Shown here: positions 49,608-57,954 of the stretch, piece by piece
Position numbering within the stretch: the first letter of the stretch is position 1
Layout: every line of letters starts with the position of its first letter
The notes under the pieces: model-generated
What the model was told of the DNA's origin: nothing
The model's database searches: none
Seen by the model: only the letters and a program-made list of their open reading frames with translations
Assembly (NCBI GenBank): GCA_016218085.1
Contig: JACREY010000012.1
Span: 372,001-436,000 of the forward strand
DNA: 64,000 nt
Reading direction: 5' to 3'
From: Ignavibacteriota bacterium
Lineage (GTDB): Bacteria; Bacteroidota; Ignavibacteria; Tepidaquicellales; Tepidaquicellaceae
Program-made: the position numbers and the translations under genes

Positions 49608-50299
49608 AAAACATTGCCATAATAACCGCACGCGGCGGAAGCAAGAGGATTCCCGGGAAAAACATAAGGGATTTTCTGGGAAAGCCCGTTATTGCCTATT
49701 CAATCGAAGCGGCAGTTAACTCGGGGTGCTTCGATGAAGTGATGGTTTCCACCGATGATAAGGAGATTGCCGCTGTCTCGGAAAAATACGGCGCTAAAAT
49801 TCCTTTCTTCAGGTCAGAAAAAAACTCGGATGATTTCGCTACAACATCCGAAGTGCTGACAGAGGTTTTGGGCAGGTATATTGAATCGGGATTTAAATTT
49901 GATAATGCCTGCTGCATCTATCCCGCTGCCCCTTTTATAAAAACCGATACTATAAAAAAAGCTTTTAAGGAATTTATCGATGAAGATGCTTACGCCCTGA
50001 TGCCTGTTGTAAGGTTTGGTTATCCCATTCAGAGGGCTTTTAAAACTGACGGACATTTTTTAAAATTGCTGCAGCCGGAAAATATTAACAAGCGCTCGCA
50101 GGACCTTGAGCCCGCATACCACGACGCAGGACAGTTTTACTGGCTCAGGATAAAAGAATTTCTTGTGAATAAAAGCATTATTACAGATAAAACGGCTTAC
50201 TATGAAATACCCGAATTATATGCTCAGGATATCGATGATGAGTCCGACTGGAATATTGCTGAATTAAAATATAAAATCATTTCTCAGAAAAATAAATAA
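49604..50299 (+). CDS. pseF: pseudaminic acid cytidylyltransferase
   Basis: A 231-residue CMP-nonulosonate synthetase that activates the sugar with CTP for transfer. The N terminus 'IAIITARGGSKRIPGKNIRDFLGKP' holds the nucleotide-binding signature of the family, and 'FSTDD'-like 'MVSTDDKEIA', 'YPAAPFIKTD' and 'QPENINKRSQDLEPAYHDAGQFYWLR' follow. The Lys-Arg-Ile-Pro-Gly variant of the first motif is usual for PseF. A strong AAGGAGG stands within the end of pseI just before the ATG. It closes the pseudaminic core of the cluster. Confidence 0.92.
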   Translation: MKNIAIITARGGSKRIPGKNIRDFLGKPVIAYSIEAAVNSGCFDEVMVSTDDKEIAAVSEKYGAKIPFFRSEKNSDDFATTSEVLTEVLGRYIESGFKFDNACCIYPAAPFIKTDTIKKAFKEFIDEDAYALMPVVRFGYPIQRAFKTDGHFLKLLQPENINKRSQDLEPAYHDAGQFYWLRIKEFLVNKSIITDKTAYYEIPELYAQDIDDESDWNIAELKYKIISQKNK

Positions 50300-50304
50300 C
50301 CGAT

Positions 50305-52194
50305 ATGCTGATTGCTTCAGAAAAATTTAAAAGTAAAATAAAAAATGCTGAATTTATAAAAACCGGAAACCTGTTTATCAGCACCGGAAATGAGCACAGA
50401 ATAAATGAAAGCATTTTGTTTTCAGGTGAAATAGACTATGTAACGGTAAACGAACAAAAAAGAAAGTTCAGAGGAGATTTCTCCGATGCTGTTAAGGCTG
50501 TTGAAAGCGGGAATGCAAAAAAAATATACGACAGCATCGAGGGTTCGTTTTATTTCATAAAGATTTCCTCCGTGGGAATATCATTTTATACAGACAGATA
50601 CTGTAAAAAGGATATTTTTTATTTCTCCGAAGGAAATGATTTTCTGATTTCGGATACACTAGAATGTTTCTTTGAAACAGGACTGGCGGGAGAATTTGTC
50701 CCGGTTTCACTTGTCGCTTTTTTTACCCTTTACGGAAATTATCCTCCGAAAAAACACACTCTGCACAGTGGGATTTCAAGACTGGGTGTTAATGAAACGC
50801 TGACAGTTTCCGGGAAAGGCCTGAAAATTATAAAGACGGAAAATAATTTACACGGCATAAAAGATTATAATAATACAAATCTCGAAGAATATTACGAACT
50901 CTTATTTTCAGCTGTAAAAAACCGCAGTTCGGAAAACGGAATAAACTGGATTTACCTTTCCAGCGGCTGGGATTCTACATCGATTTTAACTTTATTGAAA
51001 CAGGCATATCCGTCGGAACAAATAAGGGGAGTCATTGGCGAAATGATTTATTCCGAAAGGTCAGGCGTAATAAATAAGTTCGAAGTTGACAGGGCAAAAG
51101 CATTTGCAGATTATTACGGAATCAAACTGGACGTGGTTCCTCTGGATTATACGAAGCAGGATATTATCGCCAGCATGAATACAATAGTCCCGTTTATGAA
51201 AAATAATCTTGTAAACTCTTTTAATACTTTTAATTTCTTCATGCTTTCTGATTTTATCGGCAGGAATGCGGGAAAAGATGATGTGGTTTTTTCCGGAGAA
51301 ATAAGTGACGGGGTTCATAACCTCGGATTTTCACAGTATGCAACAATTCTGGATCACCCTGACCTTGGGTTCAGGGAATATGCCGATAAAATGTCTTCTT
51401 ATTTATTCGGTCCTTCTTTTCTGAAAGCGGTAAACGGAAATAATTACGAAAAGGATATAATATATAATTTCCTGAAGAACAGATACGGTGCGGCAAAATT
51501 CGGAAGCGTATTAAACCTTTCAAAAGAAAAGCAGAACACTGAAATGCTTGCCTCGTTCTTTCTGGCACCGAGGAGAATTCCTTTCTATGGGATGGAAAAT
51601 ATGGCTATGTTCACTGAAAAAGCCCGTAATGAATATTTATCGGTTTTCAAATCTGAGTACCTGAACGAATACGGAAAAAATTTAAGCACGGAAAATATTT
51701 ATTCAGCAATTATTCATCTTTATAATTCATTTCACTGGCAGGGTTCAACGGTTAAGGTAATCGGAAAATCGCTCGGGCGCTTTGGTAAAGATATTAAACT
51801 TCCATTCTGGGATACCGGTATCCAGGATTTTTTATCTCAGATGCCGGAGAGCTGGGGCAGAGGACTTGATTTTAACAGTACAAAATTCCCGCTTAAATGG
51901 ATTCTGAAAAATAAAACGGATTACCCGATTCACTTGCAAAAAGGACCGCATTCATACCTGTATGATGTTAATCCCGGTTTCAGCCACCTTGCCGAAGTGC
52001 TTTACGGTAAAAGACTGAACTCATACTTTAAGAATCTGCTTCAGGACAGGAAATTCAATCTGCACTTGACCGGTGATTATTTCAATCAGGAATATCTCAA
52101 CGGTATTACCGGTGATTACCTGAATGGTACAGAGCTGGGCGGACAGAAACTGAATGACCTCGGCTCGCTTGTCCTGTTCTCATTAATATTGTAA
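50305..52194 (+). CDS. asparagine-synthase-like PP-loop protein without glutaminase cysteine
   Basis: A 629-residue protein of the AsnB/beta-lactam synthetase superfamily. The C-terminal two thirds contain the PP-loop 'LSSGWDSTSIL' (Ser219 to Ser224), 'NKFEVDRAKAFADYYG' and 'VVFSGEISDGVHN', matching Asn_synthase. The N-terminal 200 residues have the beta-sandwich of a class II amidotransferase ('IYDSIEGSFYFIKI', 'FYTDRYCKKDIFYF') but start MLIASEKF, with no Cys2. It therefore cannot use glutamine through the Ntn cysteine and probably uses ammonia or an amine nucleophile, as beta-lactam synthetase does. Its place between pseF and a GT52-like gene hints that it amidates or amidinates a sugar carboxylate or acyl group. 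Confidence 0.78.
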   Translation: MLIASEKFKSKIKNAEFIKTGNLFISTGNEHRINESILFSGEIDYVTVNEQKRKFRGDFSDAVKAVESGNAKKIYDSIEGSFYFIKISSVGISFYTDRYCKKDIFYFSEGNDFLISDTLECFFETGLAGEFVPVSLVAFFTLYGNYPPKKHTLHSGISRLGVNETLTVSGKGLKIIKTENNLHGIKDYNNTNLEEYYELLFSAVKNRSSENGINWIYLSSGWDSTSILTLLKQAYPSEQIRGVIGEMIYSERSGVINKFEVDRAKAFADYYGIKLDVVPLDYTKQDIIASMNTIVPFMKNNLVNSFNTFNFFMLSDFIGRNAGKDDVVFSGEISDGVHNLGFSQYATILDHPDLGFREYADKMSSYLFGPSFLKAVNGNNYEKDIIYNFLKNRYGAAKFGSVLNLSKEKQNTEMLASFFLAPRRIPFYGMENMAMFTEKARNEYLSVFKSEYLNEYGKNLSTENIYSAIIHLYNSFHWQGSTVKVIGKSLGRFGKDIKLPFWDTGIQDFLSQMPESWGRGLDFNSTKFPLKWILKNKTDYPIHLQKGPHSYLYDVNPGFSHLAEVLYGKRLNSYFKNLLQDRKFNLHLTGDYFNQEYLNGITGDYLNGTELGGQKLNDLGSLVLFSLIL

Positions 52195-53271
52195 ATGGTT
52201 ACAGTGAAAAAAGAACTGATAATTGACGATGATATGAATTTTGCGGCAGAGGTCTCTTCCGTGTTTCATATGCTATGCGCTTTGAGCTTTGCGAATAAGC
52301 TTTCAAAGGAGAGATATGTCAAAGGAACAATTTTCATCCGCAATCACTTCATAAAAAATGACCCTATAAGCGAACAGGTGCTTGAATTTGAAAATCTGAG
52401 ACTTGAATTTGTAAGCTTCAGGGATAAATACAGGCATCTTGAGTTCACATCGAAGTCAGAAGGGAAAAAAGATAAAAACAATAATGTAATTTACCTTTTA
52501 AGCGTAAAGGTGCCGAATCTCGATATGTACCTTAAATACAGGTCAAACACAAATAAGAAAATTCAGGCAATAGTGATAGATGAAGGTACCGGAACTTATT
52601 ATAATTTTTCAGGAATATTTTATCCTTTAAAGACATTCCTGAAAAAGCTTCTGATTTGCATGAATCTTTCCACTGTTAAAAAATATTTTTTTCTGAAAAG
52701 AAAAGGAAATAAAATTTTTCCAGACAGGGAAGTCGTCAGCGACCTTGTAGAAGTTATCGATAAATACAATAAAGCCCGCTCGGTACCTGAGCTCGATATC
52801 CTGAAAGCTCCCGGCAGAAAATATGCTGTTTTGATTTCCGGATTATTCATAGAAATGGGATTGATATCACAGGAAGAGTATAAAAAACACCTTTATGAAA
52901 TTAAAAATATTCTGGAAAGCTATGGAGTCAGTCTTCTGATAAAACCATACCAGAGCGAAGACCTTGAAAAATACAATGACTTTAATTTTGATATCCTTCC
53001 CTGGGATGCTCCCTGCGAGTGTGTTTTTCCTATCCTTAAGCCTGTAATGACAATCGGTTTTCTCTCTACATCGATGGTTACAGGAAAAGTTTTGTATGAT
53101 ATTGATACAATTGATGTTGGCGATATATTCGGATTGAAAAATGATATACCGTTTGAATCAAGATACAACAAGGTATATGAATTGTTCGGTGAATATATTT
53201 CCCGTGCGGATTCCCCCGGAAAATTCGAAGAATGTGTAAAAAATATTGCAAGGAAAAAAAATCTTGCTTAG
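52195..53271 (+). CDS. putative nonulosonate/sialic-acid-type transferase (GT52-like)
   Basis: A 358-residue cytosolic protein with a GT-B-like look. It has 'IQAIVIDEGTGTYYNFSGIFY' (about 122-142), the Asp/Glu-Gly-Thr-Gly segment seen in GT52 sialyltransferases, and 'SYGVSLLIKPYQSEDLEKYN', which sits where GT52 enzymes have 'KPHP'. The region 'WDAPCECVFPILKPVMTIGFLSTSMVTG' resembles the family's C-terminal half. It begins directly after the Asn-synthase-like gene (the stop TAA is followed at once by ATG) and close to pseF. Transfer of CMP-activated nonulosonic acid onto the repeat unit is inferred; similarity is limited. Confidence 0.5.
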   Translation: MVTVKKELIIDDDMNFAAEVSSVFHMLCALSFANKLSKERYVKGTIFIRNHFIKNDPISEQVLEFENLRLEFVSFRDKYRHLEFTSKSEGKKDKNNNVIYLLSVKVPNLDMYLKYRSNTNKKIQAIVIDEGTGTYYNFSGIFYPLKTFLKKLLICMNLSTVKKYFFLKRKGNKIFPDREVVSDLVEVIDKYNKARSVPELDILKAPGRKYAVLISGLFIEMGLISQEEYKKHLYEIKNILESYGVSLLIKPYQSEDLEKYNDFNFDILPWDAPCECVFPILKPVMTIGFLSTSMVTGKVLYDIDTIDVGDIFGLKNDIPFESRYNKVYELFGEYISRADSPGKFEECVKNIARKKNLA

Positions 53272-54217
53272 CAGCATAGCGAAGAATATTTCAAAAAGAA
53301 TAATTGAAAAAATACTGTCCCTGAAAATACTCAGGGCGAAAAATCTTTTCTTAATTAAAATTATCAAGAACAGGTCCCAGTCTGTTTATTCAAAACACTG
53401 CGATAGTAATTATATTACAATCCGTCCGCTCGAGCTCGCACGGGAATATGCGGAGAATTTAAAATCAGAAAACGGTTTCACGGGTAAGAGGTTCCTGGAT
53501 TTCGGTTGCGGGGAATCCAATCCGCTGGGAACAGCCGCTGTGCTTTATATTAACGGTGCAGGCGAAATAGTATCGACTGACATAAAAAAAATTGATGATG
53601 AGCATATTGCTTATTCACTTTATGAACTACTGATCGAGGTTTATCTTAACCCTTCTAAGTATTATCTCTCCTTAACCGAAAAAAGACTTTTTACTGAGAG
53701 GCTTGGTGAATTCAGTATGAAACATTTAAGGGAAGGTGATTTGTCTTCGGGGCTGGGAAAGGCAAAAATTTCTTTCAGAAAAATGAATCCCGGTTCTGAA
53801 ATGCCGGTCGGAAAGAAATATGATATTATTGCGTCGGTTTCAGTTCTCGAGCATGTACAAGGATTAGAGGAGTATTTGAAATGGTTCGGTAGAATTCTTG
53901 ATGAAGAGGGTGTTATGTATCATCATATCGACTTGGTTGACCACAGGGCTTATACAAGACCCGGCAAATATAATTACTGGACGTTCCTGACAATCGAAAA
54001 TTACAAAGACACAGTTTCAAATATGCTGCGTCACGAAGAAATTGCTAAGCTGGTTCGCGAAAACGGATTTGAAATTACGCAAGAAACTAAAATGACAAAT
54101 GAAGTTCCGGATAGTATTTACAACAGCCTGTCAGGCAGTTATAATAAGTTCTCTAAAGAGGAAATCAGCATTACAGGTACGAAAGCTTTAATGAAAAAAA
54201 TAAAGGGAGCAGTCTGA
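53246..54217 (+). CDS. class I SAM-dependent methyltransferase
   Basis: A 323-residue protein from a TTG start inside the preceding gene (26-bp overlap). After a basic N-terminal helix (1-45) comes motif I 'KRFLDFGCGESNPLGTAAVLY', the acidic 'IVSTDIKKIDDEH', and 'YDIIASVSVLEHVQGLEEYL'. 'YHHIDLVDHRAYTRPGKYNYW' (about 232-252) and 'FEITQETKMTNEVPDS' are characteristic of polysaccharide-cluster methyltransferases that modify sugar hydroxyls. It may add an O-methyl group to the repeat unit or cap the chain. The acceptor is unknown. Confidence 0.72.
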   Translation: MQGKKILLSSIAKNISKRIIEKILSLKILRAKNLFLIKIIKNRSQSVYSKHCDSNYITIRPLELAREYAENLKSENGFTGKRFLDFGCGESNPLGTAAVLYINGAGEIVSTDIKKIDDEHIAYSLYELLIEVYLNPSKYYLSLTEKRLFTERLGEFSMKHLREGDLSSGLGKAKISFRKMNPGSEMPVGKKYDIIASVSVLEHVQGLEEYLKWFGRILDEEGVMYHHIDLVDHRAYTRPGKYNYWTFLTIENYKDTVSNMLRHEEIAKLVRENGFEITQETKMTNEVPDSIYNSLSGSYNKFSKEEISITGTKALMKKIKGAV

Positions 54218-54227
54218 TAAAGAACAG

Positions 54228-55658
54228 ATGATATCTTCGCTTAAAAACAGGCTGGGTTACAATAAGCTGGACGGTGATTTCAGGGAACTGCTGTCTCATT
54301 CGAAAAACTACCTGTCGGCAAATGTATTTCTAAAAGGTTTAAGTTTTCTCACGATTCCCATATTCACAAGGCTTCTTGCTCCTTCGGATTACGGTTATAT
54401 TTCGGTGTTCTCGACACTCACAAACATATTCAGCATTTTATTTATACTCGGAGCAGACGGAGCGCTTTACAGGTATTATTTTGAAAAGAAAGATGACTTC
54501 TTTTCATTTATGGGAACGAATTTTATATTCCTGGTATTTGCCGATGCTGTTTTTGTGATACTGCTTCTGCTTTTTAAGGATGTAATCATCAGTTTCTTTT
54601 CTCTGGAATGGGAACTTTATTTTTATGCTATTATAGCTTCACTGATGTCCATTCCGTTTTTATTCCTGCTGAATTATTATCAGTGCTCTTTGAAAAGCAG
54701 GACATACTCGATATTGAATATAATCAAGTACAGCTCCATCACTGTTCTTGCAATAGTTTTTATCCTGCTTATGAAAGAAAAGCTTTACCTGGGAAGAGTA
54801 TACGGCGAACTGCTTGTCGGGCTTATCCTGGCAGTGTTCGCACTTGTGGTTATCGTTAAATATTCCCGCTTTCATTTTGATTTCAAGTATATAAAATACA
54901 CGTTGCTTTTCGGAATTCCTCTGCTTCCCGGTGCTCTTTCGCAGTTTGTTCTGAATTTTTTCGACAGGCTGATAATAAACCAGGTAAACGGTGAAAATGA
55001 AGTCGGGCTTTATTCATTTGCATTCAATATAGGTATGGTAATGAATACTTTTGTAATGGGTATGAACCAGTCCTGGGCTCCGCTTTTTTATGACAGGTTA
55101 AAGAACGAAAAAAATTCCGAAATTCACAGTCTTAGTCCGAAGTACGTTAATATTATTTTTTCAGTTGCAATTATTCTGATTCTGTTTTCACGGGAAATTG
55201 TTTTCGTGATGGGAGAGAAAAGGTATCACGAAGCCCTGAACATAATTCCTGTTGTGATGCTTGGTTATGTGTTTATTTTTCTTTACACCCTTTATGCAAA
55301 TTATGCTTTCTATCATAAGAAGGTCTGGCAGATAACTATATTCACGGTTACATCAGGTATAATAAGCGTAGCTCTAAATTATATTCTGATTCCTAGGTTT
55401 GGATACAAATTCGCGTCTGTTTCCGCACTATTATCGTATTTCTCCCTGTTCATTCTTCATTATGTCAACGTAAGATATGTATTAAAGATAAAGGAATTGA
55501 TTCCCGTTCGGAAAACTCTGGTAAAGCTACTGCTTATTTTGCTGAGCATAGCAGTGTTCTATGCGGGTGAGTATTTCAAGTTAAATGAGATTTCAGGCAT
55601 TGCGTTCAAGCTGTTATATTGCCCGTTTGTTATATATATATTGTACAAGGTTAAATGA
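54228..55658 (+). CDS. wzx: Wzx-type polysaccharide flippase
   Basis: A 476-residue polytopic protein of the MOP (oligosaccharide flippase) superfamily moving lipid-linked repeat units to the outer face of the inner membrane. About 13-14 helices are seen. The N-terminal part 'SANVFLKGLSFLTIPIFTRLLAPSDYGYISVFSTLTNIF' (about 30-68) is the hallmark of Wzx/RfbX, and 'NQVNGENEVGLYSFAFNIGMVMNTF' recurs around residue 260. The stop overlaps the start of the Wzy-like gene in ATGA. The gene name follows the family, as specificity is not known. Confidence 0.9.
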   Translation: MISSLKNRLGYNKLDGDFRELLSHSKNYLSANVFLKGLSFLTIPIFTRLLAPSDYGYISVFSTLTNIFSILFILGADGALYRYYFEKKDDFFSFMGTNFIFLVFADAVFVILLLLFKDVIISFFSLEWELYFYAIIASLMSIPFLFLLNYYQCSLKSRTYSILNIIKYSSITVLAIVFILLMKEKLYLGRVYGELLVGLILAVFALVVIVKYSRFHFDFKYIKYTLLFGIPLLPGALSQFVLNFFDRLIINQVNGENEVGLYSFAFNIGMVMNTFVMGMNQSWAPLFYDRLKNEKNSEIHSLSPKYVNIIFSVAIILILFSREIVFVMGEKRYHEALNIIPVVMLGYVFIFLYTLYANYAFYHKKVWQITIFTVTSGIISVALNYILIPRFGYKFASVSALLSYFSLFILHYVNVRYVLKIKELIPVRKTLVKLLLILLSIAVFYAGEYFKLNEISGIAFKLLYCPFVIYILYKVK

Positions 55659-56887
55659 AAAACGATTCCAATATAGAAATTTACAGGACTAATCACAATC
55701 CGTTCATGATACTTGTGATAATCTATCTGGTTTCACTTGTATTCTCGATGGTTCCTGTAATGACGGATTTAAAATACATAAAGTACATTGTTGCGATTTT
55801 ATCCCCGCTTTTCCTGCTTCCGGGTAAGGTATATTTTAAATTTCTTGACAGGTATCTTCTGAATAATATAATTTTGTATACGGTTATTATCCTGATATCT
55901 TTTTTGTCTATTGCTTTGCGCGAAGATTTTTACCAGAGGTTTTTTGAAGAATCTGTTTTCATCCTTACACCGGCTATTTTCACTTTTTTTCTGTTCCGCT
56001 ATTATAACCCGGAGCGGAAAGATTTTTACATTAAGTTTTTATTCTGGGGCATTTCCATATCTTATTTCATACTGCTTTTTGTATATAACATACAGGGATT
56101 AAATTTTATTATTAATCCTTATGATTTTCTAATTAACAAGGAGCGTTCCCTCGTTAACACATCCCATTCATTTTATTTTGTTTTTTTTGTTATTTATTTC
56201 TTCTTCAAGAAAAACAACAGGTATCTGATATTCTCACTGATACTTTTCATACTTTCCTTAAAAAGGGTATCCCTGTTTGGAATGATTGTGGTTGTAGTGG
56301 TTTACCTTTTATACAAGAAGAAGGAGTTTTCGGAAATTAATTACAAGGTTGTACTTCCTGCTGCAATTATAATAAATCTTATTCTTGTGTTTCTTATATA
56401 TAATTTTGCACTGGGAAATTATGATTATCTTTTTAGTGATTATACAGGAAGGTTTTCAGATGACGTTGTATCGGGAAGAAAAGGAATATACTTTGTCTTC
56501 TTTGAAAAGTTTGATTTGACGAAGCTGTCACTCCTTGGTGAGGGAATCGGGAAAGTGATGGATGTGATATCCCGGTATGCAGGATATAAATTCAATTTCC
56601 ACTCGGACATTCTGAAAAACTACACTGAGATGGGACCTGTAATTTTTATTGTGTGGATTTATTTTATGTATAAAATTAATTCCAGGAATCTTATATCTCT
56701 GCTGTATATCATTTACATAAACGTATTGTTCATTTCGGATAATGCATTCGTGTATTTCGATGTATTGTTCCTTTTTTATTTCTTCATCGGCATATCCCAG
56801 ATAGAGCAGTCTGAGCAGGAAGAAATGGCAAATGTAGAGACTGAAATGGAGCAGGAATCAGAAAATAATTACGCAAAAGCAGAATGA
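55655..56887 (+). CDS. wzy: Wzy-like O-antigen polymerase/ligase membrane protein
   Basis: A 410-residue membrane protein with about ten helices and one large periplasmic loop (about 240-330). That loop includes 'YTGRFSDDVVSGRKGIYF' and 'FNFHSDILKNYTEMG', similar to the R-x(10-15)-H and 'HN..L...E.G' features of the Wzy/WaaL superfamily. It polymerises repeat units flipped by Wzx, or acts as ligase. The C-terminal 30 residues are very acidic ('EQSEQEEMANVETEMEQE'), an unusual tail. It overlaps both the Wzx gene and the next glycosyltransferase in ATGA junctions. Confidence 0.78.
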   Translation: MKNDSNIEIYRTNHNPFMILVIIYLVSLVFSMVPVMTDLKYIKYIVAILSPLFLLPGKVYFKFLDRYLLNNIILYTVIILISFLSIALREDFYQRFFEESVFILTPAIFTFFLFRYYNPERKDFYIKFLFWGISISYFILLFVYNIQGLNFIINPYDFLINKERSLVNTSHSFYFVFFVIYFFFKKNNRYLIFSLILFILSLKRVSLFGMIVVVVVYLLYKKKEFSEINYKVVLPAAIIINLILVFLIYNFALGNYDYLFSDYTGRFSDDVVSGRKGIYFVFFEKFDLTKLSLLGEGIGKVMDVISRYAGYKFNFHSDILKNYTEMGPVIFIVWIYFMYKINSRNLISLLYIIYINVLFISDNAFVYFDVLFLFYFFIGISQIEQSEQEEMANVETEMEQESENNYAKAE

Positions 56888-57954
56888 GAATATTAATAGC
56901 GGGTGAATATCAGTGGTTCTGGTACGAAAAAGCTTTTGAAAACAGTTTTAAAAACCTCGGGCATGAAGTTGCCGCTTTCAGATTTATAGATTATTTCAAG
57001 AAGTTCAAAGTAGGCAAGGTAGAGCCCGATTTTATTTCAAAGCATGCGGAAATTGAGTTCAGGCTGAAATTCGGAACGATTATAAACAGTCTGAACAGGG
57101 ATTTGATAGAAGCATCGGAAAAATTCAGACCGGACGTGATTTTATTTTACAGACCTGTACATATATTTGGGAAAACTCTCTCTACTTTAAAGAAAAAAAA
57201 TAACCCGGTAATAATAAGTTATTTCAACGATGACCCTTTCGGAAAGAGTTCTACGGAGTTCAAGTGGAGGCATTTCATAAAGTCGATTGAGCTTTTTGAT
57301 ATTAATTACATTGTAAGGATGAAAAATCTACCCGAATATGAAAAATGCGGTTCACATAAAACAGAATATCTGGGGCATTTTTTTGTAAGGGACGTCCATT
57401 ATAAAAGCAGTACGGATAAAAAAAAGAAAGATGTGATATTTGCAGGGCATTATGAAAACGATATCAGGATAGAGTCTCTTGAAAAGCTTTTGAAAAACGG
57501 AACAGACCTTCGTTTATACGGAGGGGGCTGGAACGGGTTTCTCGGAAGTGCAAAGGAGAACCTTCTTCTGAAAAATTTCCATCCTGTTACTCCTGTCATC
57601 GGCGGGGTTTACAGGGAAAAAATATCTGAATCGAAAATTGCATTATGCTTTCTTTCAAAGCTCAATTGTGACGATTCCACATCGAGAAACTTTGAAATTC
57701 CTGCGATAGGTACCTTTATGCTTTCGGAATATTCCGGTATGCTGGCAGATATTTACAGGGAGGGTGAAGAAGCCGAGTTTTTCAGAAGCAGTGACGAGCT
57801 TCTCGATAAAGTGAAATTCTATCTGAAAAACGAAGAGACCCGGGAAAAAATTGCACTTCGCGGGCACGAAAAAGCAATGAAGGGCGACTTCAGCTCGGAT
57901 GAGAAGGCAAAGAAAATTATCGCTGATTTAAAAAATGATTTTGGCTTTTCGTAA
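56884..57954 (+). CDS. CgeB-type glycosyltransferase
   Basis: A 356-residue GT-B protein of the CgeB/Glyco_trans_1_2 group. It opens 'MRILIAGEYQWFWYEKAFENSFKNLGHEV', has 'PDVILFYRP' and 'VISYFNDDPFG' in the first half, and in the second 'KDVIFAGHYENDIRIESLEKLL', 'LRLYGGGW' and 'SRNFEIPAIGTFMLSEY', the conserved donor-site block. Such enzymes often sit in polysaccharide or glycoprotein clusters. It starts in the ATGA overlap with the Wzy-like gene. Sugar specificity cannot be read from the sequence. Confidence 0.82.
   Translation: MRILIAGEYQWFWYEKAFENSFKNLGHEVAAFRFIDYFKKFKVGKVEPDFISKHAEIEFRLKFGTIINSLNRDLIEASEKFRPDVILFYRPVHIFGKTLSTLKKKNNPVIISYFNDDPFGKSSTEFKWRHFIKSIELFDINYIVRMKNLPEYEKCGSHKTEYLGHFFVRDVHYKSSTDKKKKDVIFAGHYENDIRIESLEKLLKNGTDLRLYGGGWNGFLGSAKENLLLKNFHPVTPVIGGVYREKISESKIALCFLSKLNCDDSTSRNFEIPAIGTFMLSEYSGMLADIYREGEEAEFFRSSDELLDKVKFYLKNEETREKIALRGHEKAMKGDFSSDEKAKKIIADLKNDFGFS

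Noticed and set aside
52195-53271. Assignment as a polysialyltransferase (GT38)
   Set aside because: The hallmark motifs could not be aligned confidently; GT52-like is only a slightly better description and is kept at low confidence.
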